Program-made: the position numbers and the translations under genes
Shown: positions 8,513 to 16,842 of the stretch, piece by piece
How the letters are laid out: every line of letters begins with the position of its first letter
Position numbering within the stretch: the stretch's first letter is position 1
Source of the DNA: a bacterium
GTDB lineage: Bacteria; Vulcanimicrobiota; JABDET01
Assembly: GCA_021800275.1 (NCBI GenBank)
Contig: JAJYZB010000005.1
Coordinates: 103,874-167,873, forward strand
Direction of reading: 5' to 3'
Length of the DNA stretch: 64,000 nucleotides
Notes under the pieces: generated by a model
The model's database searches: none
Seen by the model: the letters and a program-made list of their open reading frames with translations, nothing else
Told to the model about the DNA's origin: nothing

Positions 8513-9288
8513 AAAAGCGAGCTGTCTCAGGTATCACTTTGTCAGAAGTGTTGGTAGCCATGGTGGTTGTCGGCATTTTGATGGGAATTACACTGGGAGT
8601 TTTTGTCGCCAGTCAGCATTATTATCAGGCTGGTTCGAATCGAATTGATGTGCAGTCATCTGCAGAGTTAGCTTTTGCCCGGTTGATCCCTGAAATTCAA
8701 GAAACCGATCTGAATGGAATAGAATACAATGCTGATGCCGTAAATCCAAGCAGCAGTGATATTATGTTTTTATCGGCTTGGAATTCGAACGGACAGTTTG
8801 TGGTTTATAATGGAGAAACTGCTACTTCTAACTGCGGACCTACTCCTAACACAGGAGATGTGGGGAAGCCCTGCTGGCAGAAATGGGTCTGTTATTATCT
8901 CATTCCACAGTCTGGAACAAGTGAATATGAATTGATACGTAAAGAGGGGAACCCCTTTGGCAGCCCGTTTCCTTCTACTGACACCACTGCTTTAATGGCT
9001 TCTGTGCCAGCGGGCTGGGAAGCTGATTTTAGAACTTATTCGGTTCCAGCAGCAGAGCCAGCCGTGATTGCTAGAAATATTCAATCCTTTTCTGCTGCTC
9101 TGCCTCCTCCTGTTCCATCATCTTCCACTGCTCTGCCTTCTACTGTTCCTTGTGAAATATCAGGGACTGTTTCTTTGCAAATGGTGTCAGGTGAACAATA
9201 TAGTGGAATTTTAACCAGTGTCAATCCAGGATATCCAGGTACAGGCGGATGTGGTTCAAACTGGATTGGTATTGTGCCGAAAAATTAA
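8509..9288 (+). CDS. Type IV prepilin-like minor pilin (GspJ/PilW type)
   Basis: 259 residues. The N-terminus has a prepilin cleavage site (AVSG then ITLSEVLVAMVVVG) with Glu at +5. A larger globular domain follows, containing several cysteines (for example SNCGPTPN, KPCWQKWVC, GGCGSN) that may form disulfides outside the membrane. Length and architecture resemble GspJ/PilW minor pilins, which sit at the filament tip and prime assembly. The ATG overlaps the previous stop codon as ATGA. The late part is Pro/Ser-rich. Confidence 0.82.
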   Translation: MKKRAVSGITLSEVLVAMVVVGILMGITLGVFVASQHYYQAGSNRIDVQSSAELAFARLIPEIQETDLNGIEYNADAVNPSSSDIMFLSAWNSNGQFVVYNGETATSNCGPTPNTGDVGKPCWQKWVCYYLIPQSGTSEYELIRKEGNPFGSPFPSTDTTALMASVPAGWEADFRTYSVPAAEPAVIARNIQSFSAALPPPVPSSSTALPSTVPCEISGTVSLQMVSGEQYSGILTSVNPGYPGTGGCGSNWIGIVPKN

Positions 9289-9301
9289 GGGGGTGTTGAA
9301 C

Positions 9302-10570
9302 ATGAATCATAAAAGTAATCCAATTAATAGAGGAATGGCTCTAGCGTACGTCCTTGTTTTTCTGCTGGTTTTAGTTGTTCTAGGATTTGCTTTAGGTTCT
9401 TCAGGAATTTTTTCATTATCTCGTTCTTTGAAAATTCAGGATTCAACTTCTGCCCTTTATGCTGCTCAAGCAGGAATAGCAAATGAAATTAATGCTATTC
9501 GGCAAAATCAATTGACTCCTCCGGTGCTGCCTGCAGGATCAACTTATAGTTTGCCGCAGCAGAATCTGCAAAACAATTCCGAAATCACTAATCAACAAAT
9601 CATCGCCAATTATAATCCATCCTGCACAGCTCCTATAACCGCTCCTGATGGAACTGTTGTTCCCTGTGGAATGGCTTATTTATCAGCAGAAGGAAGTTTG
9701 AACCAGAGTCAAAGATCAATTCAAGAAATGGCTCAAGTGGAATATTTCGATTTTTCTTTTTTTTCAACCTGTCTTTCTTGCGCTACCACTTTTCCTGCCC
9801 ATATCAACATAGGGACTTATCAAGACCCTTTTTGCGGGGGCACAGGGGTTGTGTCACCCGGTGGAGTTTTAGGGACGAATTCCAGTTCCACCCCTGCAAT
9901 CTCTTTTCAAGGGGGAACCCCAACCAATATCTCGCAGGTAGTCGTAGGTCCTGGTGGAACAGTCAGCCCTTCTAGTGAGCCTTCCAATAATCTTTCATCT
10001 CCTTATGTATTTCCGCCTCCAGTGGATCCATTAGGCGGTCCTGGAACCATAAATGTTCTAAATGGCGGCCCATTGTCTCCAGGACTGTATGGAACAGTTA
10101 ATGTGTCAGGAGGCTTGACTCTTAACTGCAGTACTACTGGCCCAAACACTTTTTCTATTTCTAGTTTAACAGACAGCGGCGGCGGAAATATTACCCTTGG
10201 GGCCAACTGCACTACATCAAATCCAGCCATTTTGTACGTTTATAACACTCTGGATCTTTCAGGAACTCCTGACGTGAATCCATCCCCCAAACCCCCGACA
10301 GATTTAATTATTTATGGGATGTCAAGTTTGAGCGCTACTTTAAATGGGACTGGATCAGGAAATTTCATCTTTTATGCCCCTCAGGCCAGTGTAACCATCA
10401 AGGGAGGGGGAAGCGGTACCATTAATGGCGCTCTGATTGCAAAACAAATAATCGTGAATGGCAGTGGAAATGCCCAGTATAATTTTGATCAATGCATAGA
10501 AGGTGATTCTAACTCTCCTACCCACAATTTGCCTTCTATGGTTTTCTCTAAATCCTGGTTCTCGAAGTGA
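9302..10570 (+). CDS. PilX-like pilus assembly protein with Gly/Ser-rich ectodomain
   Basis: 422 residues. A single N-terminal hydrophobic helix (ALAYVLVFLLVLVVLGFALG) follows a basic start and is itself followed by a helix with ALYAAQAGIANEI. This is the PilX/GspK-like layout, without the Glu +5 of true pilins. The rest is Gly, Ser, Thr, Asn and Pro rich with the repeated-strand pattern of a right-handed beta-helix or DUF7305-type surface domain (IINGALIAK-like and LIIYG segments). The ATG at 9302 is chosen because GGGGGTG stands just before it. It probably caps or extends the pseudopilus tip. The stop lies 12 bases before the next gene. Confidence 0.75.
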   Translation: MNHKSNPINRGMALAYVLVFLLVLVVLGFALGSSGIFSLSRSLKIQDSTSALYAAQAGIANEINAIRQNQLTPPVLPAGSTYSLPQQNLQNNSEITNQQIIANYNPSCTAPITAPDGTVVPCGMAYLSAEGSLNQSQRSIQEMAQVEYFDFSFFSTCLSCATTFPAHINIGTYQDPFCGGTGVVSPGGVLGTNSSSTPAISFQGGTPTNISQVVVGPGGTVSPSSEPSNNLSSPYVFPPPVDPLGGPGTINVLNGGPLSPGLYGTVNVSGGLTLNCSTTGPNTFSISSLTDSGGGNITLGANCTTSNPAILYVYNTLDLSGTPDVNPSPKPPTDLIIYGMSSLSATLNGTGSGNFIFYAPQASVTIKGGGSGTINGALIAKQIIVNGSGNAQYNFDQCIEGDSNSPTHNLPSMVFSKSWFSK

Positions 10571-10582
10571 TGATTCTTTGTC

Positions 10583-12394
10583 GTGATTCTTAACCATCAG
10601 TACGAATTTAAAGATAAATTAGCCGAAGGAACCAAAGGAGCTTTTTATTCTGCTTTAGATCAGAAATCCGGGGCTCTGTGTCTAGTAAAAGCTTACCGGA
10701 GTTTTTCGAAAGTGGAGGATTACCGCGGCATCCAGGAGGAGATCTCATCTCTTCAAAAAATTCAGAAGAACAATCCTCCAGTTCTTTTGAAAATTTTAGA
10801 CATTTTAGAAGAGAATAAAGCCTGGTTTGTGGTTTTTGAAGAGATAAAAGGTGTTCCTTTAGTGAAAATCCTTTCCCAGTCAAAAGGACAGCTAAATTCA
10901 GGAGAAATTGTAAAATATTTTTCAAAATTAATTGATGGAATTTTAACATTAAGGGACTCGAGCAGAAATTTTGTGATAACCAATCTTGATTCTCAAAATA
11001 TTATTTTAACAGGTGAGGAAATTAAAATATTAGATTTTGAACAAGAGCTGGTTTTGCAAGAAAATCCTTCCCCTCAAGAGCAGCCCCACCATTTGTCTGA
11101 GAAAGAAATTTTTGAAAAGGCTGGAAGAATTTTTTATTTTCTGCTGACTCGCCAAATCCCTCCTTTTTCTCTAGCAAACTGGCGAGATCCAAGAGAGTTC
11201 AATCCGGGATTGAATTCGGAAATGCTGAACATTTTAAGAAAGTGCATGGATCCAAGACTGGAGAAACAATACCAGAAGTTAGAAGATCTGCAATTAGAAT
11301 TGAAAAATCCTGATCTTTTGAAAGAGAAAGTAGAGGAAAAACGAACAGATGTTCCACAGGTTGTTCCTCTGAGCCAAATTTTAGGACAAACTGAAAAGAG
11401 GAAACTCACTGTTGGGCGGATTTTCCTTTTCGTTTTTTTTATTTTTGTTGGATTATTTTTATTTAAAAAGGGTATTGATTATTTATTTACCATGCCTGCC
11501 AAAAAGACAGTTGAAAAGTTTGCTGTAAGAAATAAAGCTCTCTGTGCTGCGACCTCAAAGGGGATTGTTTGGATTCATTTAAAAAGCGGAAAGAGAATTA
11601 ATTTTTTTCCGCTGACAGGAGATTTTAAATCTCTTATCCCAATCCCTTTAGGACAGAGATTTATTGTGTCTGATTCTAATTCTGACTCAGTCTTTTTAGT
11701 AAACCCTAACCTTCCTGAAAAAAAATGGCATTTAGTTCTGTCAGGAAAAGTAAAATCTGTGGCTTATGATCCCGTTATAGGTGGATTTTATGCCTGCAAT
11801 GGCGTGGATAGACAAGTCATGCAGACAACCCTTAATGCAAATGGAAGTTTCTCTGTGATTCGATTTCCGCATCCTCCTGTTGATCTGAGGATAAGTCCTT
11901 CAGGGAAAAAATTGTATGTTGTCTCAGAGCATGATTCTGCTCTACGAGTCATTGATGTTGGAACAAAGGCAGTGAAGAAAGTGTGTTCTTTCTCTGAAAC
12001 CCCTAAACTGCTTTACGTGGGTAAGAGTCGTCTGGTTGTTTATCTGTCTCAATCCAATGTTTTAGAGATTTTAACTCTTTCTGGAAATTCAATTGCTTCT
12101 TTCCCTGTTTTTTTAAGAAGCAGCGCGCGATTAGTTTTTTCTTCTCCACATACTGGGATTATCTGGTCACATGGCAGCAGATTAAGGGTTATTAATTTAA
12201 AACTTGGACTGTTGACACAAACCATTAGATTAAATTTTTCTCCTGTTTTAGCAGCCGCAGATTCGCGTACAGGGACTTTCTTTTTGGCGGATAAAAAAGG
12301 AAATATTTATGTTTTTTCAGTCCAAAACATGAATTCTCCTCGAAAAATCGCGGCAGTACCAGGGATATCGGCTCTCAGCCTCTGGGATCCTTAA
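10583..12394 (+). CDS. Pseudokinase - transmembrane - beta-propeller protein
   Basis: 603 residues. Residues 1-250 follow the Ser/Thr protein kinase fold: a glycine-loop-like LAEGTKGAFYSA, a candidate ATP-contact K36 (LVKAYR), FEEIKG in the hinge and a GRIFYFLLT helix late in the domain. Catalytic signatures are damaged: the HRD-x4-N loop reads ITNLDSQN, so the catalytic Asp is Asn134, and DFG reads DFE. It is probably a pseudokinase. One membrane helix (about 274-295) leads to an extracytoplasmic domain of repeated strands like a YVTN beta-propeller (about 310-600). The only usable start is GTG 10583, with a weak ribosome site. It closes the first pilus operon and may sense something outside and signal to the platform protein. 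Confidence 0.75.
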   Translation: MILNHQYEFKDKLAEGTKGAFYSALDQKSGALCLVKAYRSFSKVEDYRGIQEEISSLQKIQKNNPPVLLKILDILEENKAWFVVFEEIKGVPLVKILSQSKGQLNSGEIVKYFSKLIDGILTLRDSSRNFVITNLDSQNIILTGEEIKILDFEQELVLQENPSPQEQPHHLSEKEIFEKAGRIFYFLLTRQIPPFSLANWRDPREFNPGLNSEMLNILRKCMDPRLEKQYQKLEDLQLELKNPDLLKEKVEEKRTDVPQVVPLSQILGQTEKRKLTVGRIFLFVFFIFVGLFLFKKGIDYLFTMPAKKTVEKFAVRNKALCAATSKGIVWIHLKSGKRINFFPLTGDFKSLIPIPLGQRFIVSDSNSDSVFLVNPNLPEKKWHLVLSGKVKSVAYDPVIGGFYACNGVDRQVMQTTLNANGSFSVIRFPHPPVDLRISPSGKKLYVVSEHDSALRVIDVGTKAVKKVCSFSETPKLLYVGKSRLVVYLSQSNVLEILTLSGNSIASFPVFLRSSARLVFSSPHTGIIWSHGSRLRVINLKLGLLTQTIRLNFSPVLAAADSRTGTFFLADKKGNIYVFSVQNMNSPRKIAAVPGISALSLWDP

Positions 12395-13143
12395 GCAGTT
12401 TTATTAGTCTTTGGAATTTTAGATTGGTGATAAAGAAGAGGCTTTTGTTCTTCCAGGTTTAATTCCAATTGTGTGTTTTCACTGTCGCAGAAAAATCGGA
12501 GATAAAGTCCAGTTTTTTTTTCGCCGCAGGACTTTTCTGCTTTCTGTAGAGCTGTCAGCAGGCTGATGGTTGGTTCCTGTTCTGGAGGCAGGTTAACTTC
12601 TTCAATTAGATTTTTTATGAATTTCATCACAGAGGGAACGAAAAACTCAGAATTGATTCTAAGTTCTAGAAATATGTCTTTGACGTTTTTTGGGGAGGAC
12701 AATTTAGAAGCTGACTCATAAGATGGCTCAAGAGTGGCTCGGGCTTCTTTTACGGCTTCATTTGCGAGAGCATCAGCGATCTTGTTTTTTTCTCTTGGAA
12801 CATGTTGATATGAGATTTCTTTGAATTTGCCGCTCAATTCGACTGCTTTCAAATAAAGAGTTTTTAGTTTCTCGTCTTTTATTTGATAAGTGCCTTTTAG
12901 TTGATTAATGACTAATTCGCTGTCAGAAAAAATTTGTAATTTGTTTGCTCCAAGATCAAGAGCCGCTTGAAGTCCTGTCAGCAGTGCCGTATATTCAGCT
13001 TGATTGTTTGTGGCGATTCCAATAAATTTTTTTATTTCATGTTTCCCTTCAGAGTTTGCAAAAATGACAGCTCCAATACCTGCAGGACCCGGATTACCCT
13101 TAGAAGCGCCATCAAAATAGAGAGTCATTTCTTTGTGATTCAC
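12391..13143 (-). CDS. RNase HI-type ribonuclease with C-terminal extension
   Basis: 250 residues. Residues 6-135 are a bacterial RNase HI domain with all four acidic catalytic residues: D11 (YFDGASKGNPGP), E50 (NNQAEYTAL), D74 (FSDSELV) and D124 (NKIADALANEA). It should cut RNA in RNA-DNA hybrids. The remaining 115 residues are an extension I do not recognise, rich in Leu, Glu and Lys. The GTG start overlaps the stop of the solute-binding-protein gene by four bases and has GGTGAT in front; an in-frame ATG lies at 13128. Its 3' end overlaps the convergent pseudokinase-propeller gene by four bases. Confidence 0.85.
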   Translation of the reverse strand: MNHKEMTLYFDGASKGNPGPAGIGAVIFANSEGKHEIKKFIGIATNNQAEYTALLTGLQAALDLGANKLQIFSDSELVINQLKGTYQIKDEKLKTLYLKAVELSGKFKEISYQHVPREKNKIADALANEAVKEARATLEPSYESASKLSSPKNVKDIFLELRINSEFFVPSVMKFIKNLIEEVNLPPEQEPTISLLTALQKAEKSCGEKKTGLYLRFFCDSENTQLELNLEEQKPLLYHQSKIPKTNKTA

Positions 13144-14363
13144 TGAGAGATCACCGAGTGGAGGTTTAGCTTTTGGATTTTTTTGACAGTCTCGATTTCT
13201 GTCATCTGCTTTTTAAAACAGGATTTTAAAATTTTAGCAAGAGTTTTTAATTTTGAAAAAGCGTGGGGTTGATTAAAAGAAGGAGATGATTGTGAAATTT
13301 CCTGGATGTAAATTTTCATCCAGGGGCGTTTTAAGCGAAGATTTTGAAGATAATCAGGGGAAAGATAAACCTGTTTATTCACAGGGACTGTATTTGTTTT
13401 AAGCGACCAAAATTTTAGTTGACTGTAGTCTGTAATATAATTAGCAAAACTCCATCCTTTTTTTCCAAAAAAAGCAATCCCGTCAACCTGGAGATATCCC
13501 CAGGGTTTTAGATTTTTAGGAAGTGGCTTGACAATAAATTGGCTTTTTAGAGATGCAGTTTCAGTTGGAAGCAGAATCCAGCTTCCTCCCCTGCTAAAGT
13601 CTTCTGACGCCTGGTAGGGGTGAAGAGATGCCAGTTGGAAGCGGTTGATCCAGTTCCACCAGACATTTAAAGCCGCTAGATTCCTATGGAAATTTGTAGA
13701 ATTTTTTGTTGCAAATGAGCTTTCAAAATTTTTCCACAGCTGCGCTAAATCAGCATTTTCCCAGTTAAATGGCAGGACAATCGGTTGAATATTTTTGTGA
13801 GGCTTAATTTTATCGGAGATTTTGCTCCATTGGGTTAAATTGACGATTTCGGTATTCTTTTTAAGGTCTCTGGCATTTAAAACCAGGGCAGCTGTTTTTG
13901 CTGAAAAAGGGATAATCCAGCCTTTTCTGTTGAAAGTGCAGGATTTCCAAATAGGGGTGAAGGTATCTGATTCAACCATGACTTCAACTGCAGCACCAGC
14001 TTTTTTTAAGATAGAATCAGCAGGGGTAAGTTTGGAACTTAGACTTCCAATCCATCGGCTGTCAATCAAAGCCATATCAGGTGCATTTTCCGTTTTAAGT
14101 GCATGAAATAAAAGATTGGGCGAAGAAAAATTTTTCAATTTGACGGGATGATATGAATGCTGCGAATTGTATTTTTGAATCAGTTCTGTCATGATTTGAA
14201 ATTCTGAGGGAGGAAGAGCCGTCCAAAATTTTCTCGGATTGACCTGAGCTAATATGCTCCTGGCAGAGAACCAGAATAAACTAAAAAATAAAGATAAAAG
14301 CGTTATTTTCGTCAGAAAATATTTTTTTCTTTTAGTTGAAGGAGAAAGAGTAATTTTTTCCAT
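13140..14363 (-). CDS. Extracellular solute-binding-protein-like secreted protein
   Basis: 407 residues with a basic start, a hydrophobic signal segment ending LAQV, and a mature part resembling family 1 solute-binding proteins of ABC importers: a FWTALP start, then MTELIQKYNSQ, DMALIDSRW, IPFSAKTAALVLNARDL and a Trp-rich second lobe. No lipobox is visible, so it is periplasmic rather than a lipoprotein. No ABC permease or ATPase is adjacent, so it may serve a distant transporter or have another binding role. Its start lies 32 bases inside the upstream secreted-protein gene and its stop overlaps the RNase HI start. Confidence 0.65.
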   Translation of the reverse strand: MEKITLSPSTKRKKYFLTKITLLSLFFSLFWFSARSILAQVNPRKFWTALPPSEFQIMTELIQKYNSQHSYHPVKLKNFSSPNLLFHALKTENAPDMALIDSRWIGSLSSKLTPADSILKKAGAAVEVMVESDTFTPIWKSCTFNRKGWIIPFSAKTAALVLNARDLKKNTEIVNLTQWSKISDKIKPHKNIQPIVLPFNWENADLAQLWKNFESSFATKNSTNFHRNLAALNVWWNWINRFQLASLHPYQASEDFSRGGSWILLPTETASLKSQFIVKPLPKNLKPWGYLQVDGIAFFGKKGWSFANYITDYSQLKFWSLKTNTVPVNKQVYLSPDYLQNLRLKRPWMKIYIQEISQSSPSFNQPHAFSKLKTLAKILKSCFKKQMTEIETVKKIQKLNLHSVISQ

Positions 14364-15141
14364 TGATATTTTTTAAGACTCCTTTAACTTTCATTTTTTT
14401 CGGGTGAAGAGGAAAATAAACATTCCCTTCAATTGTTTCTCCCTGCTGGATGATTCGATTTAAAGCAGGATCGTAATAAACTGGTTCTATGTGTTGTCCA
14501 TCCTCAGGATTGACGAGATAAAGATGGGAAGAAAATGGAGAAAAATCTAGCGGTAGAAAGGAGCGATCAGTGATTCTGAGGTGTATGACAATGGTTTTAT
14601 TGACAGGATATTCGTATAAAAGCCCCTGTCTGTACCTTTCTATTTGAACAAGGTCAGTGATTCCATTTTTCTGCGCGAATTCAAGGGTTTTAGCATCAAT
14701 TAACTGTTGATCCCAATTCACAACGCGGATCGTTGAGGCGACACTGGAAATTTTTTGCTGAACAGCTGGTGAAAGTGAGAAGTTCTCAAGAGATTTTTCA
14801 GGCAGTCCATATCCTTGTGTGTTTTTAAGAGAATTCAGAATGGAATTTGTCATTAGGTATGGGGTGTTAAAAGGTATCTGGGGATTGTTTGCTGCTTCGA
14901 GGATGGAATTTGGTATAATAGGGGGACTAAGAACAGATTTTAAAGATCCATTCCATCTCTCATACTGCTGTATGGGTGAGATAGCAAAAATTTGAGTTTG
15001 TTTATTGAGGAGGTAGTGGTAAGTGTGGATTCTGCCTCCTTTCGTGGTTATTAAAGGGAGTACTCTCGGTGAGTTCGAAAAAGCGGGAAAGGCTGAAAGT
15101 AAAAGGAACCCCCCATAAGCTAAAAAGAAAATTTTACTCAT
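14332..15141 (-). CDS. Secreted protein of unknown function
   Basis: 269 residues with a Sec signal peptide (hydrophobic to residue 20, cleavage probable after AFS). The mature protein has an Asn/Ser/Leu-rich middle and a C-terminal part of about 90 residues (from KTIVIHLRITD) that reads like an immunoglobulin-type beta sandwich. No catalytic motif is recognised. It overlaps the start of the solute-binding-like gene by 32 bases, so the two are probably coexpressed. Confidence 0.65.
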   Translation of the reverse strand: MSKIFFLAYGGFLLLSAFPAFSNSPRVLPLITTKGGRIHTYHYLLNKQTQIFAISPIQQYERWNGSLKSVLSPPIIPNSILEAANNPQIPFNTPYLMTNSILNSLKNTQGYGLPEKSLENFSLSPAVQQKISSVASTIRVVNWDQQLIDAKTLEFAQKNGITDLVQIERYRQGLLYEYPVNKTIVIHLRITDRSFLPLDFSPFSSHLYLVNPEDGQHIEPVYYDPALNRIIQQGETIEGNVYFPLHPKKMKVKGVLKNINGKNYSFSFN

Positions 15142-15209
15142 TACAGAGGTTCTTTTTCTTCGCTAAAAAGGAGATTTCCTCTTACGTTTAGAACAAATTT
15201 CTTGAAATT

Positions 15210-15773
15210 GTGAAACCACAGAAAGAGGTTCGAATTAAAAAGGTTACACCTGCCTCAAAAAGAGGAGTACTATGGCTTATTATTTTCTTTTTCTCTGCTG
15301 TCGTTTTATGGGTTTTCATTATGAGACTTTTGATCCATTATCGCTACCCTGTTCACAACCAGACAAAAATTGTGAAATCAGGTCTGTTATATGAGCTTAA
15401 AATTAATAGGACTCTTTATCATCCAGGACAGTCCATACTCCTTAAGCTAATGATTCGAAACAATTCCCCTAAAACAGTTGTTCTGCATTTTAGAACAACG
15501 CAGAGAGTCAATTTTGTCGTTGAGAAAATGCTTAATTTTATTTTTTTTAAAGTTCCGACAATAGTGTGGGAGTCTTCCTATCATATTTTCGCCAGGCCAA
15601 TTCCTAATCATTTAGTTTTGAAGCCCAAAAGTGAGAGGGTTTTTGAAGATTCATGGAATCAGAAAAATGTTCGTGGGCAACAGGTGCCGCAAGGTTATTA
15701 TGTTATTTCTGCCCATCTTTTGAATACAGGTTCAAAAACCGTATTGGAGCTGCCCGCAGAAATGCACAAATAG
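15210..15773 (+). CDS. Membrane-anchored BsuPI-like protein
   Basis: 187 residues. One N-terminal membrane helix (VLWLIIFFFSAVVLWVFIM) anchors a periplasmic beta domain resembling the BsuPI intracellular proteinase inhibitor family (PF12690): LYHPGQSILLKLMIRNNS, then a VVLHF strand, VWESSYHIF, and the closing VPQGYYVISAHL. Whether members truly inhibit proteases is known for few cases. The GTG start has no strong ribosome site. It diverges from the leftward secreted-protein genes and is followed after 10 bases by the DedA gene, so they probably share a transcript. Confidence 0.65.
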   Translation: MKPQKEVRIKKVTPASKRGVLWLIIFFFSAVVLWVFIMRLLIHYRYPVHNQTKIVKSGLLYELKINRTLYHPGQSILLKLMIRNNSPKTVVLHFRTTQRVNFVVEKMLNFIFFKVPTIVWESSYHIFARPIPNHLVLKPKSERVFEDSWNQKNVRGQQVPQGYYVISAHLLNTGSKTVLELPAEMHK

Positions 15774-15783
15774 CGATAAGATT

Positions 15784-16395
15784 ATGATTCATATTTTTTT
15801 CAATTTTATTATTCATTTTATTTCTTTTTCTGGTTATTTTGGCATTTTTTTGTTGATGCTGCTGGAAAGCGCCTGTGTTCCTATTCCCAGTGAAATCATT
15901 CTTCCATTTTCAGGATATCTTGCCAGTATAGGAAGATTTAACCTGATAGCTGCTGTTTCTGCAGGCATTTTAGGGGATTTTTTGGGTGCTGTTTTGATTT
16001 ATCTTGTAGTTAGGAATAGAGGAATGAAGTTTTTTGAAAAATATGGAAAGTATGTTTTTGTTTCTAACAATCACTTACATCTGGCAGAACGATTTTTTCA
16101 AAAATATGGAAAATGGTCTGTCTGCATCGGAAGGATGCTTTCAGTTGTTCGAACTTTTATTGCTCTGCCAGCAGGGATCATGGGGGTAGATTTTATTTCT
16201 TTCTGTGGTTTGACTTTTATAGGAAGTGCTGTCTGGTGTTCTGCATTGAGCGGTGCTGGTTTTTTCCTTGGCAAGAATTGGGTTCTCCTGCAGCCTTATT
16301 TTAAAGCTGCCGAGATTCCGATTTTACTGGTTCTTGGGATCGGACTCTTGTACTGGTTTTGGATGGGGAAAAAAAATAATCGGCTCTTAAATTAG
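15784..16395 (+). CDS. DedA-family membrane protein
   Basis: 203 residues with several hydrophobic segments and the DedA signature: an early LESACVPIPSEIILPFSGYLA, then GILGDFLGAVLIY, and the basic, proline-containing motif GRMLSVVRTFIALPAGIM. DedA proteins are inner-membrane transporters, several shown to flip undecaprenyl phosphate or phosphatidylethanolamine across the membrane, using essential acidic and Arg residues of the kind seen here. Its stop codon lies inside the CIRCE-like operator of groES. Confidence 0.9.
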   Translation: MIHIFFNFIIHFISFSGYFGIFLLMLLESACVPIPSEIILPFSGYLASIGRFNLIAAVSAGILGDFLGAVLIYLVVRNRGMKFFEKYGKYVFVSNNHLHLAERFFQKYGKWSVCIGRMLSVVRTFIALPAGIMGVDFISFCGLTFIGSAVWCSALSGAGFFLGKNWVLLQPYFKAAEIPILLVLGIGLLYWFWMGKKNNRLLN

Positions 16396-16418
16396 CAGTT
16401 AAGGAGTAAGACTGCTAA
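16392..16418 (+). promoter_or_regulatory. CIRCE-like inverted repeat (HrcA operator) upstream of groESL
   Basis: TTAGCAGTT (16392-16400), nine spacer bases, then GACTGCTAA (16410-16418). The canonical CIRCE is TTAGCACTC-N9-GAGTGCTAA. The outer six bases of each arm and the nine-base spacer match exactly; only the inner three differ. It therefore looks like a lineage variant of the HrcA operator controlling groES-groEL. It overlaps the DedA stop codon and lies upstream of the likely -10 box. Confidence 0.7.
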
Positions 16419-16447
16419 CAAGGTGTTTAAACTCCAAAAGACCTGGG

Positions 16448-16476
16448 TATAATGGAACCGTTAGCTTTACAGCTAA
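16448..16476 (+). promoter_or_regulatory. groES promoter -10 box and leader hairpin
   Basis: A perfect TATAAT stands at 16448-16453, with only a weak -35 (TGTTTA near 16424). Just downstream, TTAGCT (16461-16466) and AGCTAA (16471-16476) form a perfect six-base inverted repeat around TTAC, at the start of the message. It shares TTAG/CTAA ends with the CIRCE-like element and may be a second regulatory site or an mRNA hairpin. Confidence 0.45.
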
Positions 16477-16497
16477 AATTTTAAGGAGGTGACGAGA

Positions 16498-16803
16498 ATG
16501 CCTGTAAAAACAGAGCAGAAAGTGAAACCCCTGGGAGATCGAGTCATTATTGAGCCGATGGAACAGGAAGAAAAGTCCGCTGGAGGAGTTTATCTCCCTG
16601 ACACAGCGAAAGAAAAGCCTCAAAAAGGCAGAATCCTGGCAGTTGGAACAGGGCGGGTTATGGATAATGGAACCAAGGTGCCCCTTGAATTAAAGGAAGG
16701 ACAGCAGGTTCTGTATGGAAAGTATTCCGGAACAGAAGTAAAAGTGGATGGAAAAGAGTATCTTATTGTTCGCGAGAGCGATGTACTCGCCATTTTAGAC
16801 TAA
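16498..16803 (+). CDS. groES: Co-chaperonin GroES
   Basis: 101 residues, normal for the family. Visible are the opening [35 protein letters not shown] (mobile loop about residues 20-36), VGTGRV, the [22 protein letters not shown] core and the terminal ESDVLAIL. GroES caps the GroEL ring during ATP-driven folding in the cytoplasm. The ATG at 16498 is chosen because AAGGAGGTG is placed correctly before it; a GTG at 16489 lies within that site. It is followed by groEL after 39 bases, and the pair is probably controlled by HrcA through the CIRCE-like element. Confidence 0.97.
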   Translation: MPVKTEQKVKPLGDRVIIEPMEQEEKSAGGVYLPDTAKEKPQKGRILAVGTGRVMDNGTKVPLELKEGQQVLYGKYSGTEVKVDGKEYLIVRESDVLAILD

Positions 16804-16828
16804 ATAATTAAAATAATTAAAATAATCA
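16802..16828 (+). repeat. Three tandem 9-bp units between groES and groEL
   Basis: AAATAATTA is repeated twice and then varies to AAATAATCA, starting at the groES stop codon and ending against the groEL ribosome-binding site (AGGAGG at 16829-16834). An AT-only spacer like this keeps the ribosome site unstructured, or may simply reflect slippage. Confidence 0.7.
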
Positions 16829-16842
16829 AGGAGGATTATAAA

